Assembly (NCBI RefSeq): GCF_037892605.1
Contig: NZ_JBBKTU010000001.1
Location: 4,278,001-4,342,000 of the forward strand
DNA length: 64,000 nt
DNA from: Lacibacter sp. H407
Lineage (GTDB): Bacteria; Bacteroidota; Bacteroidia; Chitinophagales; Chitinophagaceae
Direction of reading: 5' to 3'
Part shown: positions 53,291 to 62,800 of the stretch, piece after piece
Layout of the letters: every line of letters starts with the position of its first letter
Position numbering within the stretch: position 1 is the first letter of the stretch
The notes under the pieces: model-generated
Seen by the model: only the letters and a program-made list of their open reading frames with translations
Databases searched by the model: none
Told to the model about the DNA's origin: nothing
Made by a program: the position numbers and the translations under genes

Positions 53291-54772
53291 ATGAAATTCA
53301 GATATTCCTTTTCAACTCTTCTAGTTACAGTGTTGTTGCTTACAGCCTGTTCAAAAAAATTCGAAGAGCTAAATACAGATCCCAACAGACCGAAACAAAT
53401 TACACCCGGTGTGATGCTGGGCCAGGTGCAATATCGCATCGTTAGTACAAGCATTCAGGCAAGTCGTGGTTTTACGCACGAGTTAATGCAGGTGGATGCG
53501 CCACGCTCAAGTCCAGGCGGTCAAGGTTTGCATCGCTATGTTGTGAACCCTGGCGCAGCAGTATGGAGCAACTTTTATAATTATCTAACTGATATTGAAG
53601 ACATCTACAATATCTCCGTTACATTGAAAGAAGATAATTACAAGGCTATTGCGTTGGTGTACAAAAGCTGGGCGTATTCTATTCTTACTGATCTGTATGG
53701 TGATGTGCCGTTTACACAAGCCATCAAAGCAACAGATGGAGTGTTTAAACCAGCTTTTGATAAACAGAAAGACATTTATATACAACTGCTGAAAAATCTT
53801 GATACTGCAAATGCATTATTCAATTCAACCAAGGCATTAACGTATGGTGGCGACATGTTATACAACGCAAATACTGTAACCGGAAATTCAAATCCGGGTA
53901 TTGTGAAGTGGAAGAAATTTGCCAATTCATTAAAGTTGCGTTTACTGTTACGTCTTTCAAAGCGTGATGGGGAATTGAATATTACTGAGCAGATCAATGC
54001 AATGCTGCAAAACCCTTCTCAATACCCGCTTTTCACATCAAATGCAGATGAAGCGATCTTCCGTTTCCCCGGCACCTTCCCGTATTTCAATCCATATTAC
54101 AATGCAAGGCAACTTGAGTGGCGAGATGGTACTTACTTTACCAAATTCTTTCTTGACAAGATGAATGCAGACAATGATCCAAGACGTGCTGTATGGGTTC
54201 GTCCTGTTACAGTAAATGGCACAAGTGTATTTCGTGGTATCGAAAGCGGTTATCCAACAACAACAGAATACCAGGTTGGTGCTAATTCAAGTTATAATGA
54301 TGTAATGCGTACGCTACCTTCATTAGGTGTGATGCTTACTTATGCCGAAGTAGAATTTATAAAAGCCGAACTTGCATTAAAAGGGTTTGTAACGGGCAAA
54401 ACAGCCAAACAACATTATGAAGCTGGTGTAGCAGCCTCTATGAATCAATGGGCAGTAACCATGCCTGCAGGTTATTTGAAGCAGTCGGGTTTGGTGTATG
54501 ATGAGAACGCATCGAACGAGGAACAATTAGAGCGTATCATGTTGCAGAAATACTATGCTTACTTCTTTGTGGATTATCAGGCATGGTTTGAAAAAAGAAG
54601 AACTGGTTATCCTGTTTTGCCAAGAGGGAACGGTGTGCCGGCAGAAAACAAATTTCCTTCCCGTGTTCCCTATCCTTCTTATCTGCAATCGCTCAATCCT
54701 GAAAATCTTGCTGCCGCCCAAACAGCAATGGGCGGAGACAACAGCGATATAAAAGTATGGTGGGATAAATAA
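53291..54772 (+). CDS. SusD/RagB-family substrate-binding lipoprotein
   Basis: 493 residues, SusD-like_2 type. A lipobox LLLTACS is followed by KKFEELNTDPNRPKQITPG. The helical tetratricopeptide-like part includes YKSWAYSILTDLYGDVPF, and the C-terminal region includes RIMLQKYYAYFFVDYQAWFEKRRTGYP. It caps the SusC barrel at the cell surface. It lies 12 bp downstream of susC. Confidence 0.95.
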   Translation: MKFRYSFSTLLVTVLLLTACSKKFEELNTDPNRPKQITPGVMLGQVQYRIVSTSIQASRGFTHELMQVDAPRSSPGGQGLHRYVVNPGAAVWSNFYNYLTDIEDIYNISVTLKEDNYKAIALVYKSWAYSILTDLYGDVPFTQAIKATDGVFKPAFDKQKDIYIQLLKNLDTANALFNSTKALTYGGDMLYNANTVTGNSNPGIVKWKKFANSLKLRLLLRLSKRDGELNITEQINAMLQNPSQYPLFTSNADEAIFRFPGTFPYFNPYYNARQLEWRDGTYFTKFFLDKMNADNDPRRAVWVRPVTVNGTSVFRGIESGYPTTTEYQVGANSSYNDVMRTLPSLGVMLTYAEVEFIKAELALKGFVTGKTAKQHYEAGVAASMNQWAVTMPAGYLKQSGLVYDENASNEEQLERIMLQKYYAYFFVDYQAWFEKRRTGYPVLPRGNGVPAENKFPSRVPYPSYLQSLNPENLAAAQTAMGGDNSDIKVWWDK

Positions 54773-54795
54773 CCGTTCAATATAAACTTCAGTAC

Positions 54796-56331
54796 ATGAA
54801 AAAAAACAGCAGCCTCGCATTTTGTTTGCTTGTTTGCATGACGCTTTCTGCACAAACAAAATCAACTGACAGTATCCGCACATTGATCGTTTTCTTTGAT
54901 GGATTGCGACCTGATTATATTACAGCAGATGAAATGCCCAACCTGTACGCCTTCAGAAAAAAAGCCAGCTATGGAAAAGCACATCACAGTGTATTTCCAA
55001 CTGTAACAAGAGTGAATGCAACATCTTATGCAACGGGCAGCTATCCCGGCACGCATGGTTTAATGGGCAACAGTGTTTATTTCCCACAGGTTAGTACAAC
55101 TAAAAGTTTAAATACAGGAGATGCATCTGAATTAAATGCCATCAACAAAGCGCTGAACGGCCATTTGATCACAGCCATTTCGTTGGGAGAAGTATTAAAG
55201 CAACATGGCAAAGATATGATGGTGTTCAGCTCTGGTACTACCGGTCAGGCATTGATGCAAAACCATACGGTAAGTGGTGCTATTATTAATCCTGCCATGA
55301 TTTTACCGGAAAGCATCAAAGAAAAAGTGATTGCAGAAGTGGGCACTATTCCTCCTGCCGGCAAACCAAATACAGCAAGGCATACATGGATCACTAACGC
55401 ATTGATGAAATATGGATTGCATTTGGATGGTCCGTTGGTAAGTGCGATCTGGTTTTCTGATCCTGATGGCACTGCACATGCCGACGGTATTGGTTCACCT
55501 ACTGCAATAGCTTCGATAAAATCGGTAGATGAACAGTTTGGCCGAATCCTTACCGATCTGGAACAAAAAGGTTTAGCCGATAATTTCAACATTGTTATTT
55601 CAACCGATCATGGATTTGTTACGCATGTTGGAAAAGATGGGCTTGTTGAATTTCTCATCCGCAAAGGATTAAAAAAAGAAAAAGATTCAGATGATGTTGT
55701 AATTGCCGGCGGTGCTATTTACATTAAAGATCATAACAAAGACTTACTTCAACAGATCGTAACTGCATTACAAGCTGAAGAATGGATCGGCGCTATTTTT
55801 ACAAAGGGAATCAAAAAAGGCGACACCAAGGGGCATATTGCCGGTACACTTTCGTTTGAAAGCATTCACTGGAACCACGAAGAACGGATGGCTGATATAT
55901 TGGTGGATGTAAATTGGAACGATGAAAAAAACACTGCAGGATATGCCGGCACGAGTTATTCAAGAGGCGTTGCCGGGCATGGCAGCTTAAGTCCATACGA
56001 AGTGCATATTGCATTACTGGCAGCAGGACCATCGTTTAAGCCATCGTTCGAAAGTGAATTACCTACTTCCAATGTTGATCTTGTGCCAACCATTTTACAT
56101 CTGCATCAACTACCAATTCCTGCAACAGTAAATGGACGTGTAATGTATGAGTTGCTCATCAACAGCAAAACGACAGCAAAACCGATTGTAAAAAATGATA
56201 TAATTGAAACCTCGGTGAATTTTAAAGGCGGCATTTATAAACTTTTACTCAACCGTACAATTCTTGGAGAATATCAATACATCAATTTCGCTAAAGTGAT
56301 TCGTGAAAGAAACAGCAATACCGGACAATAG
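54796..56331 (+). CDS. Alkaline-phosphatase-superfamily nucleotide pyrophosphatase/phosphodiesterase
   Basis: 511 residues. Signal peptide (1-20), then the NPP fold. Metal and nucleophile residues: Asp in VFFDGLRPD, Thr in FPTVTRVNATS, Asp/His in FSDPDGTAHADG, Asp/His in STDHGFVTHVG, and His in AGHGSLSP. It cuts phosphodiesters or pyrophosphates in the periplasm or outside the cell. It is 23 bp after susD; the three genes look like a small uptake locus for nucleotide or phosphodiester compounds. Confidence 0.92.
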   Translation: MKKNSSLAFCLLVCMTLSAQTKSTDSIRTLIVFFDGLRPDYITADEMPNLYAFRKKASYGKAHHSVFPTVTRVNATSYATGSYPGTHGLMGNSVYFPQVSTTKSLNTGDASELNAINKALNGHLITAISLGEVLKQHGKDMMVFSSGTTGQALMQNHTVSGAIINPAMILPESIKEKVIAEVGTIPPAGKPNTARHTWITNALMKYGLHLDGPLVSAIWFSDPDGTAHADGIGSPTAIASIKSVDEQFGRILTDLEQKGLADNFNIVISTDHGFVTHVGKDGLVEFLIRKGLKKEKDSDDVVIAGGAIYIKDHNKDLLQQIVTALQAEEWIGAIFTKGIKKGDTKGHIAGTLSFESIHWNHEERMADILVDVNWNDEKNTAGYAGTSYSRGVAGHGSLSPYEVHIALLAAGPSFKPSFESELPTSNVDLVPTILHLHQLPIPATVNGRVMYELLINSKTTAKPIVKNDIIETSVNFKGGIYKLLLNRTILGEYQYINFAKVIRERNSNTGQ

Positions 56332-56344
56332 AACCATCTGTATT

Positions 56345-56379
56345 AAAAAAGGAAGGAGCTGGAGCTCCTTCCTTTTTTT
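56345..56379. terminator. Bidirectional terminator
   Basis: AAAAAAGGAAGGAGCT and AGCTCCTTCCTTTTTT with a two-base loop, between convergent phosphodiesterase and GNAT genes; T-runs on both strands. Confidence 0.9.
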
Positions 56380-56389
56380 GTTTGGCTGA

Positions 56390-56824
56390 TTAGCCAATAT
56401 ATTTCATACTGAGTAATGGAAACGGCCTGCCCAAACCATCTGTTTCCTTTCGCTCAATAACAGCAAAGCCCATATGCTCATAAAACCCAACAGCTTGTTC
56501 GTTCTGCTGATTTACATCCAACTCATATGCACCGAGGATATGCATTGAATAGTGAAGTAATATTTTACCGATACCCTTCCCTCTTGCTTCGGGTTTAAGA
56601 AAGAGCATTTCAATTTTCCCATCTGCCACACCTGTAAACCCAAGAAGCTGTTTTGTATCATCTTCATAAACGTAAACAGGAACTGCAGGAAAGATCGCAG
56701 GCAACATCAGTTTTATTTCCTGTAAATAATCTTCCGGCAGAAAATGATGGGTAGCTCTTACTGACTGCTCCCACACATCAATTAAAACCGGGTAATCTTT
56801 TTCTGTTGCAACCCTGATCATCAT
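56390..56824 (-). CDS. GNAT-family N-acetyltransferase
   Basis: 144 residues. Acetyl-CoA-binding motif A is RGKGIGKILLHY (R/Q-x-x-G-x-G/A); the motif B region NEQAVGFYEHMGF also fits. The acceptor substrate is unknown. The start overlaps the stop of the alpha/beta hydrolase gene by 4 bp. Confidence 0.9.
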   Translation of the reverse strand: MMIRVATEKDYPVLIDVWEQSVRATHHFLPEDYLQEIKLMLPAIFPAVPVYVYEDDTKQLLGFTGVADGKIEMLFLKPEARGKGIGKILLHYSMHILGAYELDVNQQNEQAVGFYEHMGFAVIERKETDGLGRPFPLLSMKYIG

Positions 56825-57516
56825 TCATTTATTTTACAGAATTCACGAATAATACCTGCTAACACAGCAATGTCTGTTTTTTCAATTGGGTGAGCAGTTT
56901 GTTCCAGTAGTTGAAAGCGACTATTTGGTAATACTTTTTGTACAGCCTCTGTTTCTTCTTTCGTTACCATCTTATCATTATCACCAAGCAATAAAAGTAC
57001 CGGCAGATTGATTATTGTATAATCGTTCAATTGGAGTGGTTTTTCTTTTCCCATCTGCAGCAACATCTCTTTTGTTTTTTCCAGCACCAATTTCCAATCG
57101 TTTGGTTCATGCCTTTGCTTTAACTGCCCTGCAAACAGTGGTACTTTCTCGTGTATCACCTCTGCATTCAACATTCCAGCTTCTTTTGCGGACACTGCTT
57201 CATTCCATTCAAATTTTGTAGCAAGTGTTACAATTTCACTGAATAATTGCGGTTGTTGTTTTGCAAGGTACAATGCTATATATCCACCCATGCTGTAACC
57301 AAATACAGATGCGTGCTTAATCTGCTGGATTAAAAGATATTCTTGCAATTCGGCTGCAAATGCCTGAATTGAAAATGGTTCTTCAGTAAACGGCTTACCT
57401 CCATGTCCGCTAAAATTGAAAGCATGAACATTAAAATCATTTTTCAATAAATCAGTCAATGGTTGTAGTTGATCTTTTGCACCAATAGCACCATGCAATA
57501 ACACAATATCTTTCAT
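56821..57516 (-). CDS. Alpha/beta-hydrolase
   Basis: 231 residues from the ATG at 57516 (MKDIVLLHGAIG); the open frame to 57558 is not needed. Catalytic triad candidates: Ser in GYSMGGY, Asp in LLGDNDKMV, His in TAHPIEK. LHGAIG is the oxyanion-hole region. Function: esterase, lactonase or similar. Coupled to the GNAT gene by an ATGA overlap. Confidence 0.9.
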   Translation of the reverse strand: MKDIVLLHGAIGAKDQLQPLTDLLKNDFNVHAFNFSGHGGKPFTEEPFSIQAFAAELQEYLLIQQIKHASVFGYSMGGYIALYLAKQQPQLFSEIVTLATKFEWNEAVSAKEAGMLNAEVIHEKVPLFAGQLKQRHEPNDWKLVLEKTKEMLLQMGKEKPLQLNDYTIINLPVLLLLGDNDKMVTKEETEAVQKVLPNSRFQLLEQTAHPIEKTDIAVLAGIIREFCKINE

Positions 57517-57598
57517 ACCATAAATAAACTCAATTTTCAGGAACCGGACAACAGGCACTGAATGTTCAGATAAAGAAAAAATCCATTTACTTTACTGT

Positions 57599-58288
57599 AT
57601 GAACCGTATGGATCGACTTTTAGGAATTGTTACGCTGCTGCAATCAAAAAAATTTGTACCTGCAGAAAAGATCGCTGATAAATATAGCATCAGCGTACGC
57701 ACTGTTTACCGTGATGTAAAAGCGTTGGTTGAGTTGGGCATCCCGGTAAGCTTTGAACCGAACCGTGGTTATTTTGTGGTGCAGGGTTATTTTCTGCCGC
57801 CTGTTGCTTTCAGCAGCGAAGAAGCAAACGCATTGTTGCTCACAGAATCGCTTGTATATGGCTTTGCCGACAAATCGATCCAGAAACATTATTCGTCTGC
57901 ACTCAATAAAGTAAAAGCTGTTCTGCGTTCTACACAAAAAGAAAAACTCGATTTACTTGATAACAGCATCCGTATGCAGATGCACCCAAACCTGCTGTTA
58001 AACTTCGAATACCTTTCGCAACTGCAGGCCGCAATTACCAATCAAACGGTTATCACGATCGATTATACAAATGCCAAAGAAGAAAGCACAAAACGAAAAC
58101 TCGAGCCGATCGGTCTTATCTTTTATGCATTCAGCTGGCACTTGATCGGCTGGTGCTACTTGCGCAAAGATTATCGTGATTTCAAACTGCAACGTATCAA
58201 ACAAGTTCAGATCACCGAGCTGCCTTTTCAGAAAAAAAACCATATCAGCATTTCTGAATTCATGAAACAATTGCCGGTAAACTATTAA
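57599..58288 (+). CDS. YafY/PafC-like WYL-domain transcriptional regulator
   Basis: 229 residues. An N-terminal helix-turn-helix (RLLGIVTLLQSKKFVPAEKIADKYSISVRTVYRDVKALVE) is followed by a WYL-type sensor domain (VITIDYTNAKEESTKRKLEPIGLIFY...WHLIGWCYLRKDYRDFKLQRI). Either ATG at 57599 or 57608 may start it. The ligand is unknown. It is divergent from the hydrolase/GNAT pair with 82 bp between start codons, so it may regulate them. Confidence 0.9.
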   Translation: MNRMDRLLGIVTLLQSKKFVPAEKIADKYSISVRTVYRDVKALVELGIPVSFEPNRGYFVVQGYFLPPVAFSSEEANALLLTESLVYGFADKSIQKHYSSALNKVKAVLRSTQKEKLDLLDNSIRMQMHPNLLLNFEYLSQLQAAITNQTVITIDYTNAKEESTKRKLEPIGLIFYAFSWHLIGWCYLRKDYRDFKLQRIKQVQITELPFQKKNHISISEFMKQLPVNY

Positions 58289-58365
58289 TTTTTTCGGCTG
58301 GAGAAAGCACTGCCATAGGGTTGTCAGTGGCTCATTGTTGTTTTGTAGTTCAAAATCAAAACATC

Positions 58366-58863
58366 ATGACATTTACCGAATCATTTCTCAATGAACTGAA
58401 ACAAGAATCAGTAACAACACGTAAAATGCTGGAACGTGTGCCGGCGGATCTTTTTCATTGGCAGCCACATCAAAAAAGTATGACATTGAAACAACTGGCT
58501 ACACATATTGCCGAGTTACCTACATGGATCAATTTGGTGATCAAAACAAAAGAACTCGACTTTGAAGCCAATCCTTACCAACCTGTACCTCTTTCGACAG
58601 AGCAGGAATTACTGACCTACTTTGAACAAGCGTTGACAGAAGGACAACAGGCTCTGGTAAATGTAACAGATGAACAGTTAACCGATCGTTGGATACTCCG
58701 AAGCGGTGAAACTATTTACAGCAATGAATTAAAACGTGATTTTTTGCGTCAATGTTTTTGTCAGGTGGTGCACCATCGTGCACAGTTAGGTGTTTATCTG
58801 CGTTTGCTTGATATTCCTATTCCCGGCAGCTACGGCCCCAGTGCTGATGAACAAAGCTTTTAA
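58366..58863 (+). CDS. DinB-family protein
   Basis: 165 residues from the ATG at 58366 (MTFTESFLNELKQESV). A four-helix DinB fold with the metal-ligand histidines in THIAELPTWI and VVHHRAQLGVYLRLLDIPIPG. DinB_2 enzymes include thiol-dependent transferases. It follows the WYL regulator after 77 bp. Confidence 0.86.
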   Translation: MTFTESFLNELKQESVTTRKMLERVPADLFHWQPHQKSMTLKQLATHIAELPTWINLVIKTKELDFEANPYQPVPLSTEQELLTYFEQALTEGQQALVNVTDEQLTDRWILRSGETIYSNELKRDFLRQCFCQVVHHRAQLGVYLRLLDIPIPGSYGPSADEQSF

Positions 58864-58869
58864 TTTGTA

Positions 58870-58902
58870 AATAAGAGGAGTTGAAAATTGACTCCTCTTA
58901 TT
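58870..58902 (+). terminator. Hairpin terminator candidate
   Basis: AATAAGAGGAGT / ACTCCTCTTATT with a nine-base loop, directly after the DinB stop; no long T-run. Confidence 0.5.
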
Positions 58903-59001
58903 CATCTTTCTATGTCATAAACGAATACGTCTCTCTATCCTGTTAACATTAGAGCAGATAAAATATCTGTAAAAATAAGTGAGAGTACTGAATAAAGTCC
59001 A

Positions 59002-59628
59002 TCACGAATTCTCGCTATAATACACACAAACCGTGTTCATCAAACATTTCTCACAATTCGGTTTTGGCCGGCAGATCTCCCTACCCAAAAATGACATCGC
59101 CATACCAGCATCCCAATCTTTTTGCGGCAAGGCTTCCATGATCTGCTTTTCTATTTTCTTGGGATCGGTACCGGTTGCAATGCCAAGCCTTGGCGCAACA
59201 CGAACCACATGCAAATCAACAATAACACCTTCGGCAGGTTTACCACTTTCACGAAGGATAACGCAAGCCGATTTACGACCGATGCCCGGCAACTCAACCA
59301 ACGCATCCAGCGTATCAGGGATATTACTGTCTTTCTTAATTTTTTCTGCGATGCCCGTGAGCCATTTTGCTTTGTTGCCAAAGTTGCGCACTTTACTAAT
59401 GAAAGGAAACAATGTTTCTTCTGTTGCTTTTGTCAACGCCTGCATATTGGGATAGGCTTCAAATAATTTTGGTGCAAGGCTGTTGATGTTCCTGTCAGAA
59501 TCCTGTGCCGATAATACCACCATCACCACCAATTGGTAAGTATTTTTATACTCCAACGGATGTTGTTTGCCTTTGTATTTTTTAAGTAAAGGCTTGATTG
59601 CTTCCGGCCAATTGGTTTTAGTTGTCAT
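59002..59628 (-). CDS. nth: Endonuclease III
   Basis: 208 residues. Helix-hairpin-helix with LPGIGRKSAC (catalytic Lys) and VDLHVVRV (catalytic Asp). The C-terminal [4Fe-4S] cluster uses CRPKPNCEKCLMNTVC. A bifunctional DNA glycosylase/AP lyase in base-excision repair. Length is as usual. Confidence 0.95.
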   Translation of the reverse strand: MTTKTNWPEAIKPLLKKYKGKQHPLEYKNTYQLVVMVVLSAQDSDRNINSLAPKLFEAYPNMQALTKATEETLFPFISKVRNFGNKAKWLTGIAEKIKKDSNIPDTLDALVELPGIGRKSACVILRESGKPAEGVIVDLHVVRVAPRLGIATGTDPKKIEKQIMEALPQKDWDAGMAMSFLGREICRPKPNCEKCLMNTVCVYYSENS

Positions 59629-59670
59629 GATGAATGGTTTAAGATGTACAGCAATCTACAAAAAATAATA

Positions 59671-60117
59671 TTACGCATTTTGCAGATCTGCAAGAATGAT
59701 CTTCTTCATCTGCAGCATTGCCTGCATAGCACGGCTTGCTTTCTCACGATCAGGATGGCTGAGCAATTCGCCGAGCATCGATGGAATGATCTGCCAGCTC
59801 AAACCAAACTTATCTTTCAACCAACCACACATACTTTCCTCACCGCCATCGGCTGTTAAGTGTTCCCAATAATGATCAATTTCTTCCTGTGTGTCTGCAC
59901 TTACAAAAAATGAGATCGATTCATTGAATTTAAATCTTGGGCCTGCATTAATTGCTTTAAACTCTGCACCATCCAATTCAAACGAAACACCCATGACTGT
60001 TCCGTCAGGTCCGGGCATCGTTGAAATCATTTTCGAATTCTTAAACACTGATATGTAAAAATTCATGGCCTCCTCGGCATTGTTATCGAACCATAAAAAC
60101 GGAGTGATCTTTTGCAT
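59671..60117 (-). CDS. PhnB-like VOC-family protein
   Basis: 148 residues. Matches the 3-dmu-9_3-mt/PhnB type: MQKITPFLWFDNNAEEAMNFY opening, DGTVMGVSFELDG, FVSADTQEEIDHYWEHLT, and CGWLKDKFGLSWQIIPS. Such proteins are often annotated as methyltransferase-like, without proof of activity. Confidence 0.9.
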   Translation of the reverse strand: MQKITPFLWFDNNAEEAMNFYISVFKNSKMISTMPGPDGTVMGVSFELDGAEFKAINAGPRFKFNESISFFVSADTQEEIDHYWEHLTADGGEESMCGWLKDKFGLSWQIIPSMLGELLSHPDREKASRAMQAMLQMKKIILADLQNA

Positions 60118-60301
60118 GATGATGTAGTTTTTTTGTTGTTGATGAACACAACAAACATAGAATCATTCTGCAAAAAATAAAAGCTGCGATCACGACAATC
60201 TGCGGGTGTATTTGCGCAACAGCAATCGGTCAACTTCAAAAACAAAAAAGGCAAGAATAAATCCTGCCCTTTGTTAATCAGCAACCTGCAAAATAATCTA
60301 C

Positions 60302-61003
60302 TCAGTATTCTTGTTGGTCACCACCCGACTTTCGACAGGTAAGCTTTGCCTCTTTTATGTGACCCGATGTGGAAGAGCCTAATGTGAAACTCAGTAACAG
60401 AAAAGCCATTCCATTTCTTGATGAACGGCGTGCTTCTGACGCATCAACATTTACAAACCCCCTTTGCACTCCACCTTCCAAAAGAATACGGGGAGTTAAA
60501 CTATAACCTGCGGTTAACATTGCTCCCGCATCATAGTTTTTATATTTTTCAAAATTCAAACTCATCTGTTCAGTACTGTGAGATAATAACGGTGCAATGT
60601 ATCCTCCGCCACCGGCGAACAATCGCTTTGATCGGCCGATATAAAAATGATACTGTACAGGAATTTTAAAATAATGCAATAAGATTACCCCGTCACCAAC
60701 ATCTTTTGTAGCAACTTTTAAACCGGCCTGCTGATATTGTGCACTAATGACCAATCGGCCGATACGAAAATCATCAGCAATAAATGATAAGCCGGCAATG
60801 AATCCAAATTTCGGACTAAGTGTTGTGCGTGGTGAAACATCTGACACACTCATTGTTGAAAATGATTCACCTGCTTCAACTTTCCAGCCGTATTCAACAT
60901 TTCCTTTTTTCGTTCCCTTTCCGGAACTATCAGGTTGAATTATGTGAGCATAGCTTTGTGCAAAAAGCATCAGACAGATAAGTGATCCATAAATAGATTT
61001 CAT
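60302..61003 (-). CDS. Outer-membrane beta-barrel protein
   Basis: 233 residues. Signal peptide (1-19), then a porin-like pattern (SPKFGFIAGLSFIADDFRIGRL...YFKIPVQYHFYIG). The KIPVQYHFYIG type strand is typical for the Bacteroidota OmpW/PorT-like barrel families. No specific function. It ends with a charged tail instead of an aromatic residue. Confidence 0.7.
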   Translation of the reverse strand: MKSIYGSLICLMLFAQSYAHIIQPDSSGKGTKKGNVEYGWKVEAGESFSTMSVSDVSPRTTLSPKFGFIAGLSFIADDFRIGRLVISAQYQQAGLKVATKDVGDGVILLHYFKIPVQYHFYIGRSKRLFAGGGGYIAPLLSHSTEQMSLNFEKYKNYDAGAMLTAGYSLTPRILLEGGVQRGFVNVDASEARRSSRNGMAFLLLSFTLGSSTSGHIKEAKLTCRKSGGDQQEY

Positions 61004-61085
61004 TGTAATCGTTTTAAGTTTAGGTTTACAGAAAGTGATACAAAGTATCTTCTTCCTTATGTTTCGGATGTAAAACTAAAACTCA

Positions 61086-61122
61086 AAAAAAATGAAAACA
61101 GCCTGTAATTTAGTTACAGGCT
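61086..61122 (-). terminator. Terminator for the PD40 gene
   Basis: AGCCTGTAA / TTACAGGCT with a five-base loop; on the minus strand it is followed by a T-rich tract. 30 bp after the stop at 61152. Confidence 0.7.
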
Positions 61123-61151
61123 GGAGTGCTTGAGTTAACGGTCGATAAATA

Positions 61152-62027
61152 TCAGCGGTACTTGTTTACGTCAAACGGGAACCAATACAATTCTTCCACA
61201 TAACGATTGGTTCCTGGAATTTTTTTCTGGCGTGCAAAGTAAATGCGTTTTTCTTTTTCGTGCACAAACGGGCAAAACTCTGCATCAACAGAATTAATGG
61301 GCTGTCCAAGATTTTTCGGCAATGACCACTTCCCATCTTTTTTAAAACTGATATACAGATCAACATCGCCATATCCTTTCGGATCGGTCGAAAAATAAAT
61401 GATATAATCTTCCTTTGAAGAAATATATGGATTTGATTCACGTTCGGTTGTATTGATTGGTGAGCCGATATTTTGTACGGTTTGATATAGGCCATTTACC
61501 TTCCTTGAAAAATAAATATCCGAGCTTCCCTTTCCATCTTCATTCGTCTTCATAAAATAGATCGCACCATTCTTACTCACAGAAGCAAATGATTCTGAAG
61601 AATCGGTATTGATCACATTGCCAAGATGTTTTGCTTCACTCCATCCTGTTTTTGTTTTAGTTGATTGCCATATATCAAATCCTTTCCGTTGTGGTTGCCC
61701 TGGCACAGGTCTGTTCGATTGAAATAAAACTGTTTTCCCATCCGGACTGAATATCGGATCAATATCTTTCCATTTAGCATTACGTGTTGAAAAAACGGCA
61801 GGCACAGGTTTCTGCCATTTACCATTTCGTTTAACTGATTGCATAATGATCAAGGTATCTCTGCCTCCATTCGACCAGACCCAAAAAGCTGTTTTTGAAT
61901 CGGGCGAAATAGTTAAACCAAATTCACCACCTGTTGATATTATACCCGGCTCAAACACTTGAGGAGTTGTTTGTGCCGAAACAAGCGCAGCGCTAAAAAT
62001 AGCTGCTAAAAATAACCTGTATTTCAT
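61152..62027 (-). CDS. PD40/TolB-like beta-propeller exported protein
   Basis: 291 residues from the ATG at 62027 (MKYRLFLAAIFSAALVSAQ), chosen for its signal peptide; the upstream open frame has none. It contains several WD40-like PD40 repeats (DPIFSPDGKTVLFQSNR, SNPYISSKEDYIIYFSTD, AEFCPFVHEKEKRIYFA). Probably periplasmic. Related proteins are OmpA-coupled in Bacteroidota, but no OmpA domain is attached here. Confidence 0.8.
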   Translation of the reverse strand: MKYRLFLAAIFSAALVSAQTTPQVFEPGIISTGGEFGLTISPDSKTAFWVWSNGGRDTLIIMQSVKRNGKWQKPVPAVFSTRNAKWKDIDPIFSPDGKTVLFQSNRPVPGQPQRKGFDIWQSTKTKTGWSEAKHLGNVINTDSSESFASVSKNGAIYFMKTNEDGKGSSDIYFSRKVNGLYQTVQNIGSPINTTERESNPYISSKEDYIIYFSTDPKGYGDVDLYISFKKDGKWSLPKNLGQPINSVDAEFCPFVHEKEKRIYFARQKKIPGTNRYVEELYWFPFDVNKYR

Positions 62028-62135
62028 GTATAGCTGTTTTGGTAAAAATAAAAGATGACTTTCATCTCTGCCAGGAAAAGTGATCAGTGAAATGTTAAAA
62101 ATCAACGAACTTCAAAGCAAACAAGATGTAATTCC

Positions 62136-62291
62136 ATGCATTTGAATGAGTTCCTATCTTTACAACAATGTGAACATCTTCAATCGCTGGCTGTAACAGT
62201 AAGTTGTGCGGATCGATTCGAAGCGTATAAAGAAGCATACACTACATTCAGCCGGAAAATTTCTAAATTGATCAATTATGAGAAACGATGA
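62136..62291 (+). CDS. Small hypothetical protein (51 residues)
   Basis: Open frame from ATG to a TGA that overlaps the ATG of the next gene by 14 bp. The predicted protein is soluble with helix-forming character (LQQCEHLQSLAVTVSCADRF). It is a plausible translationally coupled leader gene, but its reality is uncertain without homologues. Confidence 0.4.
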   Translation: MHLNEFLSLQQCEHLQSLAVTVSCADRFEAYKEAYTTFSRKISKLINYEKR

Positions 62292-62775
62292 TTTTCACGA
62301 ACTCCCTCCCTGGGAAGATGATGAATTTGATAATGATGAGGAAGGCGAAAGCTGGAAGCCTAAGCCAACCAGGGAAGCTTGTAAAGCCATGTATGAACAA
62401 TGGAACGAAGTAATGACGGTTTTACGTGCAGGACTCGATTCGCTCGAAGAAGCAAAAGACGATGGCTTGTTTGATAAAGATTATATTGAAGATTTTAAAG
62501 GCACGCTGTTAGGCGATGCATTTGAAGTAGCAGTAAAGATCAGAAGTTCGGAATCCGGCATGTACATCATACGAATGGAAAATGCTTCCATTATCCGGAA
62601 GAATGCGCAGTATATAAAAATATCCACTAATGGATTGTTAGCCGATGGACTGATGAGCGCAGAATATCGTCAAGTGATCAGAAATGAAATTGATACGTTT
62701 CGTGAGCTGTTCAAAGCATGGGTATGCACATTTGAAAAAGATGAATTTGAAGATGAATGGGGTTTATTTATTTAA
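62278..62775 (+). CDS. Conserved hypothetical acidic protein
   Basis: 165 residues, very acidic at the N-terminus (LPPWEDDEFDNDEEGESW), then a helical domain (ACKAMYEQWNEVMTVLRAG). No family is recognised. It lies between the small gene and the helicase gene (25 bp upstream of the latter), suggesting one operon. Confidence 0.55.
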   Translation: MRNDDFHELPPWEDDEFDNDEEGESWKPKPTREACKAMYEQWNEVMTVLRAGLDSLEEAKDDGLFDKDYIEDFKGTLLGDAFEVAVKIRSSESGMYIIRMENASIIRKNAQYIKISTNGLLADGLMSAEYRQVIRNEIDTFRELFKAWVCTFEKDEFEDEWGLFI

Positions 62776-62800
62776 AATTAAAAGAAGTTGATTTTTTTAC

